A stretch of DNA of 61,098 nucleotides from DATAEE01 sp036257535 (GCA_036257535.1 DATAFJ010000167.1:1-61098); one strand, 5' to 3'; positions 24,732 through 33,590 are shown, numbered from the stretch's first letter. Notes: generated by a model from the sequence alone, not told the origin. Numbers and translations are program-made.

Positions 24732-26295
24732 AACTCGCCGCATCGTCTTTGCTCCCCGCATTTCCGTACTTCGCGACCATCGGGTAGGGGCACAGCGGGC
24801 GCGTGCGGATGATCTTGCCACCCTGTCTGAGCGATGCGATGAGCCGGTCGGGCGCGGTGCCGCGCTCGACCCAGTTCACGAGCGGCGTGATCGAGTCGAA
24901 GGCTGACGGTCCGTTCCCTCCGGTACAGTGCAGTACGCCCGGCATCATGAACAGCCTGAAGAAGTCTCCCGTCGCCGCCCCCATCGTCTCGCGCACGCGC
25001 TCGTAGTAGTTGAGACCCATCATCGGGTTGAGCGCAGGGTCGGCCCAGCCGAAGTACATCAGGATCTTCCCGCCGCGCGCGCGGAAGCGTTCGAGATCGG
25101 GGTTCGTCGCGTTGAGGAGCGTGGCGATCGTCGTGAGCTTGTCCATGTCGCGCTCGGGGTCGAACTGACGCCAGTCGATCGGGCTGCCCGGGGTCGCCAT
25201 CTCTCTGAAGAAGCTCTCGGCGAACCGCAGCGAGATCGGCGGTCCGTCCTCGCTGATGATCCATGGAAGCCATCCGCTGCGGCCAAGTGCCGACGGCACG
25301 AGTGCCTCGCCGCCGACTGGAAATCCGGACGCGATCTTCGTGCCTTTCGAAGTGATGACGTCGCCGTACACGGCGCGGAGCGAGGCCGCCTGTGCTTCGG
25401 TCAGGCACGCGGCGGTGTCCCCGGACGAAGCGCACCGGGCGATATCCGTACCGGGATCGAACGAACAGCGCCGCGGGTCGTCAATCAGGCCGTCCGCGAG
25501 GCCGTCCAGCGCATCGCACTTCTCGTACACCTTCTCGGCGAGGACCCGAACGTGCTCTGCGGAGATCGGCGCAGCCGCGAGTGCCCGGTGCATGACCGTA
25601 TAGTGGGCCATTGTGCCGGTGAAGTCGAGCGCGGGCGCCCCGACGACGATACCGTCGAAGTCGTCGGGGAAGCGCTGGGCCGAGATGAGGCCCTGGCGGC
25701 CACCCGACGAGCAGCCGACGAAGTACGACTTCGCAGCCGGCGCGTCGTAGTACGCGCGAATGACAGTCTTCGCGGTCATCGCCGTCACGTGCACGGCGCG
25801 ATAGGCGTAGTCGGCGAGCTTCTGCGGATTCGACGCAAAGGTGGCGAGCGGCTCGCGAGCCGCATCGTGCCCGGTGTTGGTCTGCGCCGTTGCGAAGCCG
25901 CGGCTGATCGCCGAGTTCCTGTTTGCGAGGCGACCCGGCGACGCCAACGACTCCCCTGCAAATCCTCCATTGCCGAACATATAGAGGCGGCCGTTCCACT
26001 CCCTCGGGAGGGCGAACTCGAAGCGGATTTCAGGAATGATCAGTCCCTGCACGAGACAGAACTCCGGGACTTCACCCTGGGCAGGAACCGTCACGGCGTT
26101 GTCGATCGAGAAGTCGTAGCCCGTGAGCGCGCGCAGATGGTCGCACGACGCTTCCGGCGTGCGGGCTTTCAAGGGCTCCTGCCAGGTCTCGAAATTCGCG
26201 CTCGGCGGCTGTGCGAACGCCACCCGCGGATCGAGCGCTGCGCCGGCTGCCAGGATCCACGCGACCCAAATCGTCACGCGAACGCGCGCCTTCAT
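24691..26295 (-). CDS. Tannase/feruloyl-esterase family hydrolase, exported
   Basis: The 534-residue protein has a signal peptide (VTIWVAWILAAGAALDPRVAFA) and the full tannase fold: nucleophile in YFVGCSSGGRQG, catalytic Asp in YFGWADPALNP and His in PGVLHCTGG. The paired cysteines (C before the Ser, C after the His) match the CS-D-HC motif of the family, which joins Ser and His loops by a disulphide. A calcium-site-like DALDGLADGLIDDP loop is present. Substrates are plant phenolic esters (galloyl or feruloyl). It is transcribed alone, 25 bases beyond the end of the four-gene operon upstream. Confidence 0.92.
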   Translation of the reverse strand: MKARVRVTIWVAWILAAGAALDPRVAFAQPPSANFETWQEPLKARTPEASCDHLRALTGYDFSIDNAVTVPAQGEVPEFCLVQGLIIPEIRFEFALPREWNGRLYMFGNGGFAGESLASPGRLANRNSAISRGFATAQTNTGHDAAREPLATFASNPQKLADYAYRAVHVTAMTAKTVIRAYYDAPAAKSYFVGCSSGGRQGLISAQRFPDDFDGIVVGAPALDFTGTMAHYTVMHRALAAAPISAEHVRVLAEKVYEKCDALDGLADGLIDDPRRCSFDPGTDIARCASSGDTAACLTEAQAASLRAVYGDVITSKGTKIASGFPVGGEALVPSALGRSGWLPWIISEDGPPISLRFAESFFREMATPGSPIDWRQFDPERDMDKLTTIATLLNATNPDLERFRARGGKILMYFGWADPALNPMMGLNYYERVRETMGAATGDFFRLFMMPGVLHCTGGNGPSAFDSITPLVNWVERGTAPDRLIASLRQGGKIIRTRPLCPYPMVAKYGNAGSKDDAASFTCSMPQQPSAQR

Positions 26296-26320
26296 AGGCT
26301 CGACTCCATTCTATGAGTCT

Positions 26321-27232
26321 TCACCACCCACGCGTCTCCCCGACCTTCAGCACCCACACGCGATCGGCGCCAAGCCCGAGCCGCTCCGCCTCCGCGAGGA
26401 AGCGACGCGGCGGCTCGTCGAGAGGCTCGTCCGTGAGATCGAACGTGCCGAAGTGCATCGCGACGATCCGCCTCGCACCGACGTCGAGCCCGATGCGCAG
26501 CGCTTCCTCCGGCGTCGTGTGCACGAACTTCATGATCGACGCTGGCAGATACGCGCCGATCGGCACGGCCGCCAGATCGAGAGGCCCGAGGCGTGAGCCG
26601 ATTGCGCCGAGATCGCTCGAGTACGCCGTATCGCCCGCAAAGTAGAAGCGTCGCGTCGCGCCGGCGACGACCCATCCCGCCCAGAGACGACGGTTTCGAT
26701 CCGACAGCGAGCGGCCCGAGAAGTGCCTCGCCGGCACGCAGTGGAGCCGGACGCCATCGACGACCGTGTCCTTCCACCACGCGAGGTCGACGGCATCGCC
26801 GCCGGCGCTGCGGACCCACTCGCCGAGGCCGGTGGGCGCCACGAATCGCACGCCGCGTTGCGCCAATCGCGTGACGGTGGGCAGGTCGGTGTGATCGTAG
26901 TGGTCGTGCGACAGCAGGACGAAGTCCAGAGCCGGCAGTGCGTCGAGAGGCACGCCCGGCGGCACGGCGCGACGAGGCCCGGCGAAGGAGAAAGGGCTCG
27001 CGCGGGTCGAGAACATCGGATCGGTGAGAAACGTGACGCCGTCCATTCTGACGAGAAACGTCGAGTGGCCGATCCACGTGAGCGACGGGCTGCGGGTAAT
27101 CGCTTCTCGATCGTATGGAACCGATTCCGCGGCGCCCGGACGCGGGACGATCGAGGCCCACAGCCTGCGGCCGAGAAACGCCGCCATCCCGCCAAAGCCG
27201 ACATCGCCTGGTCCCTGACGTCCGTCACCCAT
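26321..27232 (-). CDS. NAPE-PLD/UlaG-like metallo-beta-lactamase-fold hydrolase
   Basis: The 303-residue cytoplasmic protein shows WIGHSTFLVRMDG, the metal motif SHDHYDHTD, ARHFSGR, YFAGDTAYS and the final AMHFGTF, as in N-acyl-phosphatidylethanolamine-hydrolysing phospholipase D and UlaG-type lactonases. A phosphodiester or lactone substrate is likely, but cannot be chosen. ATG 27232 overlaps the end of the epimerase gene by eight bases; an alternative ATG lies at 27187. It is the last gene of a four-gene coupled operon. Confidence 0.88.
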   Translation of the reverse strand: MGDGRQGPGDVGFGGMAAFLGRRLWASIVPRPGAAESVPYDREAITRSPSLTWIGHSTFLVRMDGVTFLTDPMFSTRASPFSFAGPRRAVPPGVPLDALPALDFVLLSHDHYDHTDLPTVTRLAQRGVRFVAPTGLGEWVRSAGGDAVDLAWWKDTVVDGVRLHCVPARHFSGRSLSDRNRRLWAGWVVAGATRRFYFAGDTAYSSDLGAIGSRLGPLDLAAVPIGAYLPASIMKFVHTTPEEALRIGLDVGARRIVAMHFGTFDLTDEPLDEPPRRFLAEAERLGLGADRVWVLKVGETRGW

Positions 27233-28235
27233 CGACGCGCGTCCAGATCGGCGATCGGTACCAGGCCACCTCGTCGCGCAGCGTCTCGTCGAACGGACGC
27301 GGTCGCCATTTCAGATCGGCCTCCGCCTTAGCCGCCGTCACGCGCAGCTTCGCCTGCAGCATGCGGACGCCGACGACGCTCGCGAGGGTGTCGCCGCCAG
27401 TCAGCTGTGCCCAGGTCTGGACGATCGCGGCGTACGACAGCGCGACCGGATAGGGGATGCGGAGCTTCGGCGCCGGTTGACCGGTGACCTGGGCCAGCGC
27501 GTCGAAGATCTCGGCGACGGTCCTGAACGGACCGGCAAGGAGGTAGCGTGCGCCGTCGCGCGCGTGCCCCGCGGCGCGGATCATGCCGGCCGCCACATCG
27601 CGGGCGTCGACCACGTTCATCCCGCCCGGTGGAATCCCGGGCATCGTCCTGTCGAGAAACCCGAGGACCAGACGTCCGCTGTCTGTCGGCGCGGCATCCC
27701 ACGGTCCGAACATCCAGCCGGGCATGACCTGGACGACCTCGAGGCCGCTCCTGGCCGCGTACTCGCTGAGCCGTTGTCCTGCGAGAATCTTGCTCTTCAC
27801 GTAGAGATTGTCGGCGATGAGCGGCGACGGCGGCGTGTCCTCGTCGCCGGCGGATCCATCTGCGCGCAGACCGATCGTTCCGGCGGAATTCGTCTCGACG
27901 AAGCGCCGCACCCCGCGTGCGTGCGCCGCTTCGGCGAGCGCGAGCGTGCCGCGGACGTTGATCGCCTCGAGCTTCGACCAGTGCTCGCCCGCACTGTAGT
28001 ACTCGCGAAAGTAGGCGGCGGTATGAAAGATGACGTCGCAGCCCTCGAGCACACCGGCGAACGCGGCGACGTTCTCCATGTCGCCCTGCACGATCTCGGC
28101 GCCGGCGTCGCCGAGCAGCCGCTGGGCTTTCTTCGCGGATCGTGCGAGGGCGCGGACGCCGTGGCCTTCGGCGACGAGCGCGCGGACGAGATTGTTGCCG
28201 AGCAGGCCCGTTGCGCCTGTGACGAACGCCCTCAA
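27225..28235 (-). CDS. NAD-dependent epimerase/dehydratase (dihydroflavonol-reductase-like SDR)
   Basis: The 336-residue extended SDR begins MRAFVTGATGLLGNNLVRAL with the GxxGxxG dinucleotide loop, has NSAGTIG in the active-site region and the catalytic YVKSK (Tyr-x-x-x-Lys). It resembles the NAD(P)-binding group with dihydroflavonol-4-reductase and 3-beta-HSD-like members, which reduce or oxidise a ring carbonyl/alcohol. The start is TTG at 28235, overlapping the TGA of the MpaB-like gene (TTGA), which indicates translational coupling. An upstream extension of the frame is antisense-like Arg/Ala-rich sequence and is rejected. Confidence 0.9.
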   Translation of the reverse strand: MRAFVTGATGLLGNNLVRALVAEGHGVRALARSAKKAQRLLGDAGAEIVQGDMENVAAFAGVLEGCDVIFHTAAYFREYYSAGEHWSKLEAINVRGTLALAEAAHARGVRRFVETNSAGTIGLRADGSAGDEDTPPSPLIADNLYVKSKILAGQRLSEYAARSGLEVVQVMPGWMFGPWDAAPTDSGRLVLGFLDRTMPGIPPGGMNVVDARDVAAGMIRAAGHARDGARYLLAGPFRTVAEIFDALAQVTGQPAPKLRIPYPVALSYAAIVQTWAQLTGGDTLASVVGVRMLQAKLRVTAAKAEADLKWRPRPFDETLRDEVAWYRSPIWTRVDG

Positions 28236-29032
28236 TGCGGTATCCGCCGCCGTGCCTCCGGCCACTCGCGGAGCACGGGCGGGACGAACGGCCGGACGCG
28301 GCGGATGATCGCAGCCGTCCGCTGAAATCTCCTCTCGCGACGGGCGTCCCACTCGAAGCCGTACGCCCGGCGGATGTCCGGCGGAACCATGCCGATCGTC
28401 GCCAGCCGCGCGACGCCGAAGAGGCGCCGCGCTGGCCACATCAGCGGCGGATAGAGCAGGCCGTGTGCCAGCGACCGCGCCCGAGCCGTCACGCACACCT
28501 CCCCGCTCGCGATCATCGTCTTCATGTAGCGATCGAGCTCGCGCACGCTTCGCGGAGGCCGATCGTCGGGGATGCCGAACAGCGGGGCGGAATCGGCTGT
28601 CTCAGCGCAGTACCAGTCCTTCTCGGCTTGCGAGAGCGGACGGACGAACCGCTCGTACGCGAGCGGAATGGACTCCACGAGCGTCGCGTGCACCCACGCG
28701 AGGAGTGCGGGGTCTGACGCGGAGTAGGTGGTGCAGGACGAATAGACTCCCGCCGTTTCGCCGAGCGTACCGCTCACTTCGCCATGAATCGCATTGATCC
28801 GTCCGGCGGCCTTGCGCGCCTCATCGTCTGTACCGTACGTCAGCGCCAGCATGGCGCCGATGGTCCGATGCGCGCGGCGGAGATAGGCCGTCTGACCGCC
28901 GCGAAAGTCGCTATGGTCCGCAACCGCCGCCGCGACGAGCGGGTGCGCGAGCTGCATGAGGATCGCCCTGCCCCAGCCGAGGAGGACGACCGCCTCGCGG
29001 TTGATCTCGCGCGCGATGGAAGGCGTGGGCAT
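28232..29032 (-). CDS. MpaB/rubber-oxygenase-like protein (DUF2236)
   Basis: The 266-residue protein has the DUF2236 marks: GWGRAILMQLAHPLVAAAVADHS near the start, LTYGTDDEARKAAGRIN and AWVHATLVESIPLAYERF. These histidines are the heme-contacting residues in latex-clearing protein and in MpaB, which cleaves a prenyl chain oxidatively in mycophenolic acid synthesis. An oxidative cleavage of an isoprenoid or similar chain is a reasonable guess. No signal peptide. It follows the cyclase gene by six bases and overlaps the epimerase by four. Confidence 0.88.
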   Translation of the reverse strand: MPTPSIAREINREAVVLLGWGRAILMQLAHPLVAAAVADHSDFRGGQTAYLRRAHRTIGAMLALTYGTDDEARKAAGRINAIHGEVSGTLGETAGVYSSCTTYSASDPALLAWVHATLVESIPLAYERFVRPLSQAEKDWYCAETADSAPLFGIPDDRPPRSVRELDRYMKTMIASGEVCVTARARSLAHGLLYPPLMWPARRLFGVARLATIGMVPPDIRRAYGFEWDARRERRFQRTAAIIRRVRPFVPPVLREWPEARRRIPH

Positions 29033-29038
29033 GACGGG

Positions 29039-29863
29039 TCAGGGAACGAGCGCCACCACCCGGACCGGTCCACCGGAGCCGCCTTCAATCTTGATCGGAA
29101 GCGCGATGACGGTCGCGCCGCGCGGCGGGAGCCGATCGAGGTTCGTCAGGTTCTCGAGACCGGGCACGTTCTTCTCGGCGGCAATCCGGTGCACCATGAA
29201 GTCCTTCGACTTCCCATAATCGTTGGACGCCGTGTCGATGCCGAGCGCTCCCGCCTGCCGCTCGTCGACGAGGACCCGCGCCGCATCCTCGCCGAAGCTG
29301 GGGAAACTCAGCTTCGACGCGTCACCCGGCGTGTCGTCGCCCAGGTACGCCTTCGCGTCGGGCCAGTGCCGGCTCCACCCGGTGCGGGCCAGCACGATCG
29401 TCCCCGCAGCAATACGTCCGTGTTGCTTTTCGAACGCCAGCACGTCGTCCCGCGTCATCCGGTAGTCGCGGTCCTTCGCCGCGCTGGCCGTGACGTCGAT
29501 GACGACTGCCGGTCCGATGAGCCGCTCGAGCGGAATCTGATCCGCGGCGTGCTTGCCTTCACCGAAATGGATCGGCGCGTCGAGGTGCGTACCGCCGTGC
29601 TCGGGGGTGCAGAAGCTGTTCGCCGCGTAGAACCATCCGCCTTCAACCCGTCCATACGAGAGCTTGTCGAGAACAAACTTCGTGGGTGACGTGGGCCAAT
29701 ACAGTGTGCGTGAGCTGTACGCGTGCGTCAGATCCACGATGCGCGTTTTGCTTAGATCCACACTCTGAGCGCTGCCGTTCGCCGCGACGTCACGCGAACG
29801 TGCGAGCGTTGCGCCGCCCAGGATCACCGCGGATGCCACGAGCGCTGCTGCAAGCGATTTCAT
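29039..29863 (-). CDS. Cyclase-family (kynurenine formamidase-like) hydrolase, exported
   Basis: The 274-residue protein has a signal peptide (AAALVASAVILGGATLARS) and the cyclase-family metal motif HGGTHLDAPIHF, plus the ARTGW and GIDTASNDY stretches. Members hydrolyse amides or lactones of small ring compounds (for example formylkynurenine or isatin) using Mn or Zn. An exported form is common in soil bacteria but its substrates are unknown. It is the first gene of the operon with the oxygenase, epimerase and MBL hydrolase. Confidence 0.9.
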   Translation of the reverse strand: MKSLAAALVASAVILGGATLARSRDVAANGSAQSVDLSKTRIVDLTHAYSSRTLYWPTSPTKFVLDKLSYGRVEGGWFYAANSFCTPEHGGTHLDAPIHFGEGKHAADQIPLERLIGPAVVIDVTASAAKDRDYRMTRDDVLAFEKQHGRIAAGTIVLARTGWSRHWPDAKAYLGDDTPGDASKLSFPSFGEDAARVLVDERQAGALGIDTASNDYGKSKDFMVHRIAAEKNVPGLENLTNLDRLPPRGATVIALPIKIEGGSGGPVRVVALVP

Positions 29864-30001
29864 GCAGCGGACATTACTCTGCGCGGTCGAACGAAGGCAA
29901 CGAAATTGCCTGTAGGTGTACGGCTCCCCAAGGAGGTGTGCAGCGACGCCAGAGCTCCTGCGAGCCCGGCGATAGCTGTCATCTTCCGCGTCACGCGCAT
30001 C

Positions 30002-30170
30002 AACGGATTGTCCAGCGGCGTGCTGCCATCGTCATTCAAACGCAGCACCACGCCCGTCAAGTGCGCGTCGTCCGGCTCCGGCCCGCTGAACTGATCGTCG
30101 TCTGTCGGGGTGTCGGGCCGAACTCGAGGTTCTGGAGCCGCCCGCGGCGGCCGCCGTCGCCGATGGATCA
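30002..30170 (-). pseudogene. Inverted middle fragment of a PQQ-type sorbosone dehydrogenase
   Basis: On the minus strand, with one frame change near 30110, the DNA spells GDGGRRGRLQNLEFGPTP and then TDDDQFSGPEPDDAHLTG, VVLRLNDDGSTPLDNPL. This is the middle of the glucose/sorbosone dehydrogenase family (six-bladed propeller, PQQ-binding). Its 5' end faces the plus-strand fragment of the same family directly next to it. The segment is missing from that fragment, so it looks like an inverted piece of the same gene. Confidence 0.65.
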
Positions 30171-30512
30171 CGACGGCAAGCAGCTTGTCCTCGATCGCAA
30201 CATTCATCATGCTGCGCGCGTTCCAGAACGACGCGAGCCCGATTCCTCCCGGACAGGGCGACGACATGCAGGACGCGCTCGGGAACCACGACGGCGGCGT
30301 GATCCGCTTCGGGCTCGATCGAAAGCTGTACGCGGACAAGTTCGACATCACCGAAAGCGAGTCGCTGCTCTTCGGCCGCAACTGCGGCGTCGAACACGAA
30401 TATTCAGACAGGACCGAACGGAAATCTGTTCGTGGTGTCGCTGTCAAACGGGGCGACTTACGAGGTGTTCAGGGTGAGGAGGGCCGGGGAGGACAACGAC
30501 GAGGATCGCTAG
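30164..30512 (+). pseudogene. Sorbosone dehydrogenase remnant with internal deletion
   Basis: The plus strand spells DGKQLVLDRN, then (one frame change) MLRAFQNDASPIPPGQGDD and NHDGGVIRFGLDRKLY. This runs straight into the C-terminal signature ADKFDITESESLLFGRN and, after another shift near 30395, QTGPNGNLFVVSLSNGATYE with the natural stop TAG at 30510-30512. Between RKLY and ADKF, normal family members have several hundred residues. The gene is thus an internal deletion product; the family would be an exported PQQ enzyme oxidising sugars. Confidence 0.7.
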
Positions 30513-30534
30513 GCCGCGTTTCGTTCTTAACGAG

Positions 30535-30812
30535 CCACGGATTACGCGGATTACGCGGAATCACCGCCTCGTGATCCAGCTGCCGGCGCGCCGACCAGCC
30601 CGGCGGAGCCGGGCCTGGGTTGATGATGAAAAACGCCACGGACGTGAGCTTGTCTAGCGTGTCTGCTCACGTTCGTGGCGTTTCTATCATAGCCGCCGCG
30701 CTGCGTGCGGCGTCGGCGCGCCCGCACGGGAGACTTCCTCGTATTCAGCGTATTCCGCGGCCCCGTCCGACCCATCCGTGTAATCAGTGCAAGCCGTGGC
30801 TGTAATCCGTGG
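30535..30812. repeat. Composite CACGGATT word repeat with long palindromic core (about 280 bases)
   Basis: Left words (30535-30561) read CCACGGATTACGCGGATTACGCGG; in shorter terms, CACGGATT plus two ACGCGGATT-like units. Right words (30740-30812) hold the complements (CGTATTCCGCGG, ATCCGTGTAATC, AATCCGTGGC). Nested inside, CCGGCGCGCCGAC (30583-30595) faces GTCGGCGCGCC (30712-30722), and an inner hairpin pairs 30631-30649 with 30665-30683 over 19 positions with a single G-T wobble around a 15-base loop. It lies between the sorbosone-dehydrogenase remnant and the convergent DUF4331 gene, and ends one base before that gene's stop codon. Confidence 0.85.
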
Positions 30813-30813
30813 C

Positions 30814-32274
30814 TTAGTGCGTGTGGTTCCGTCCGTTCAGCGGCGTCGCCGCGTACGGGAACACCTTGTTGTACGCGATGTCGTTCATGTTCAGGTTGTC
30901 GCCGGCCGGACCGCGGATGATCGGCGGGCTCACGCGCAGATCGCTGATGAGCGCCGTGACCGCGATGTCGAGCACGTCGTCGCCGAACCTGCGGCCGTTC
31001 GGCCAGCCGCCGGGAACGACGCCGTTGCCGAAGCCGGGCTGGATCTTACTGACCAGCGTATCCTTGCCGAAGATGCTGAGCCGCGAGAAGCCCGCATCGT
31101 CCGGGTTGGTCGGATGACTCGACCCGCCGCCGGCGAGGCGCGCCGGGGCCGTCGACAGATCGACCTTGATGACGTCGGGGATGAAGATGCCGGCAATGTC
31201 CGTCCGGTTCGTCGTCGGGGCGACGTTGGCGCCGAGCACGAGCGCATTGATGAGCGCGGCGAGCTCCGGCGTGAGCGCGTACTTCTTGAAGATCTGCGCG
31301 TCGACGGCCGGTGACGTGCGGCTGTAAAGATCCTTGTCCGCAATCGCGACGAGCCCCTCGTTGAACAGCGGATTGCCCTGCCGCGCGACCTGGACGAAGT
31401 CCCCTGCCTTCAGCGGATCGAGGACGTTGCTCAGGATCGTCACGCGCCGGCGGCTCGTCGAGGCCCAGACACCGACCATCTGCCTGTCGCCGCCGATCTC
31501 TTCGACCGGAATGTTCAGCGACATCGTGTGGACGTTGAAGCCGCCCTGCGAGTCGACCGCCTGGCCGGGCCCGCGGAGCTTCAGCAGGTCGAACACCGCC
31601 TGCACGTCAGCGTAGAAGCCGTCGTCGCGCTGGCCGGCGAACGCGCGATAGCCGTCCTCCAGCTCCGCAATCGATTGCGCCGTGTAGGCATCGAGCTCGG
31701 CTTCGGTCGCCACGCCGTCCTTGGCGGGCTGCTCGCCGTTGTCCATCTGGTTGTAGCGCGGCGTCGCGTTGCCTTGATTGTTCGGCGGCACGATTCCGCG
31801 TCCGAGGACGTCTTTCGAGCCCGTGCGCCAGTTGACGCGCGTGACCGTGTAGCGCTGGATCAGGTTCTGCGCCGCATCGCCGACGTTGTTGACGACGTTG
31901 AGGTACGACTGGAGGATCGTCTTGCGTTTCCGGAAGGCCGTATTGAACTGGAACTGGTAGGAATACGTGGCCTTCCCCGCCGCGACGTCCCGACCCGTCG
32001 CGACGTGGATCTCGTACAGCACATCGTCGTCGAAGTTGTACTTGTTCGGACCGATGCCCGGCTCCTCGTGCGGATACACCGCGAGCGCCGTGCTGAGGTA
32101 CTTCTTCCCGAACCGCTGCGAGACGAACGCGTACACATCGGTCGTGTTCGCGGCGTCGTCCAGCGTAATGAGCGGCGCGTCCATGTGGCTCGACGCGCCA
32201 GCGGCGATCGGCCATCCGGTGAGGAGCATCCCCACCGCGACGGCCAGGCGACCTACCCGTACTGCAGCGTTCAT
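30814..32274 (-). CDS. DUF4331 exported protein
   Basis: The 486-residue product has a signal peptide (VAVGMLLTGWPIAAGASS) directly followed by SSHMDAPLITLDDAANTTDVYAFV, the classical DUF4331 start with its acidic, possibly metal-binding loop. Later motifs include DDDVLYEIHVATG and VHTMSLNIPVEEIGG. The family is widespread in soil bacteria and has no established function. ATG 32274 is two bases after the stop of the TPR gene and eight after an AAGGAG site. The two genes are a conserved-looking pair. Confidence 0.9.
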   Translation of the reverse strand: MNAAVRVGRLAVAVGMLLTGWPIAAGASSHMDAPLITLDDAANTTDVYAFVSQRFGKKYLSTALAVYPHEEPGIGPNKYNFDDDVLYEIHVATGRDVAAGKATYSYQFQFNTAFRKRKTILQSYLNVVNNVGDAAQNLIQRYTVTRVNWRTGSKDVLGRGIVPPNNQGNATPRYNQMDNGEQPAKDGVATEAELDAYTAQSIAELEDGYRAFAGQRDDGFYADVQAVFDLLKLRGPGQAVDSQGGFNVHTMSLNIPVEEIGGDRQMVGVWASTSRRRVTILSNVLDPLKAGDFVQVARQGNPLFNEGLVAIADKDLYSRTSPAVDAQIFKKYALTPELAALINALVLGANVAPTTNRTDIAGIFIPDVIKVDLSTAPARLAGGGSSHPTNPDDAGFSRLSIFGKDTLVSKIQPGFGNGVVPGGWPNGRRFGDDVLDIAVTALISDLRVSPPIIRGPAGDNLNMNDIAYNKVFPYAATPLNGRNHTH

Positions 32275-32276
32275 TG

Positions 32277-33590
32277 TCACTTCTCCTTCTTGACCCTGAC
32301 GTTGTTGAGGAGCCTCAGCTCCGAGGGAAGCAGCGTGAAACGGAGCGCGTGCGCCTCGCGCGCCCAGCGCGCGGCCTCCGCGCGGCGGCCACCGGCTGCG
32401 GCGATGACCGAGGCATGGAGAAAGAGACGCGCGTCGCGCGTGCCTTCGGCGAGCGCGCGCTCGATCGTCGACACGGCGACGGCCGTCTGATCCGCGGCGA
32501 GCTCCGCCCAGGCGAGCGCATCGAGCGTGAAGACGTCGTGACGCTCGTGGTACTCAGCGCGTGCGAGTGCGAGAGCCCGATCGGATTGAGTTCCGCGGGT
32601 CGAGAGAAAGAGCGAGAGGGTGCGCGGATCCGCGCGCTCGCCGGTCGTGGTCAGCTCGCGCTCGACGGCCGACGCCTCGTCGGTGAATCCGCTCGCGCGG
32701 AGCGCATCTGCGAGCGCCCACTGGTACTCCGGCAGCGGATTTCGCGTCGCGGCCGGGCGGAGCCAGTCGAGCGCCTCGGCCGCACGGCGGGAAGCCAGCA
32801 GCGCGCGCCCGCGCACCAGCATCGCCGCCGCGTAATCCTGCACGTGCCCCAGCGCCGCTTCCGTCGCCCGCTCCACCTCCGCGATCCGACCGCGCTGAAG
32901 CTCGTAGTATCCGAGGCGTGTGTACGCCCACGCGATTGACTCGGGATCGCGTGGGCTGGCCGATGTGATCGCGTCGCCGATCAAGTCGATCGCGCCGGCG
33001 AGGTCGCCCTTCAGCCAGCGCAGGTGTGCGGCCCGCGTGTACGACTGGTAGAACGGCTTGAGATCGATCATCTTCTGGTACGCGTCCGCCGCCTCGCCGA
33101 CACGGCCCTGCTCCATCAACACGTCGCCAAGTAACCCGTAGTCGAGAACTCCGCCACGGATCGAGACGAGCCGGGCCGCGGCCGTCTCGGCTTCGCGAAA
33201 TCGGTGGAGCTGGTGAAAGACGTGCCCGCGCAGGAGGAGCACCGCGGGGTCGCCAGGCTGCAGTGCTTCCATGCACTCGGCGGCTTTCCCGGCGATCGCG
33301 TAGTCGCCCATGTCGTTCGACAGGCGTGCACGCGCGATCAGGCGATATCCGATGCGTTCGATCGCTCGTGCCGATTCGGCGTTCTTCGTCGCGATCGGCG
33401 CATCGACGAGCGCACGCGGCGCCTCGAAGCTCTTCTGAAGGCGCTCGATCTCCGCGTCGCCGCGGGCGTTCGCGGTGATCACGAGGCCGCACGTCGGCGG
33501 GACGGGATCCGGGTTCGGTGCCGATCGACCGCACGCGGCCGCAGCGATGACGGATGCGCACACGACCGTGTGAACGGAGACGACTCTCAT
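32277..33590 (-). CDS. TPR-repeat lipoprotein, partner of DUF4331
   Basis: The 437-residue protein has a lipobox (SVIAAAACG) and about eight TPR-like helix pairs from residue 70 to 420 (DPAVLLLRGHVFHQLHRFRE, VGEAADAYQKMIDLKPFYQS, SIAWAYTRLGYYELQRGRI). It is probably an outer- or inner-membrane-anchored scaffold in the periplasm. ATG 33590 has GGAGGG just upstream, so it is preferred to ATG 33602. It is first in a two-gene unit with DUF4331, suggesting a physical or functional link between the two products. Confidence 0.88.
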   Translation of the reverse strand: MRVVSVHTVVCASVIAAAACGRSAPNPDPVPPTCGLVITANARGDAEIERLQKSFEAPRALVDAPIATKNAESARAIERIGYRLIARARLSNDMGDYAIAGKAAECMEALQPGDPAVLLLRGHVFHQLHRFREAETAAARLVSIRGGVLDYGLLGDVLMEQGRVGEAADAYQKMIDLKPFYQSYTRAAHLRWLKGDLAGAIDLIGDAITSASPRDPESIAWAYTRLGYYELQRGRIAEVERATEAALGHVQDYAAAMLVRGRALLASRRAAEALDWLRPAATRNPLPEYQWALADALRASGFTDEASAVERELTTTGERADPRTLSLFLSTRGTQSDRALALARAEYHERHDVFTLDALAWAELAADQTAVAVSTIERALAEGTRDARLFLHASVIAAAGGRRAEAARWAREAHALRFTLLPSELRLLNNVRVKKEK

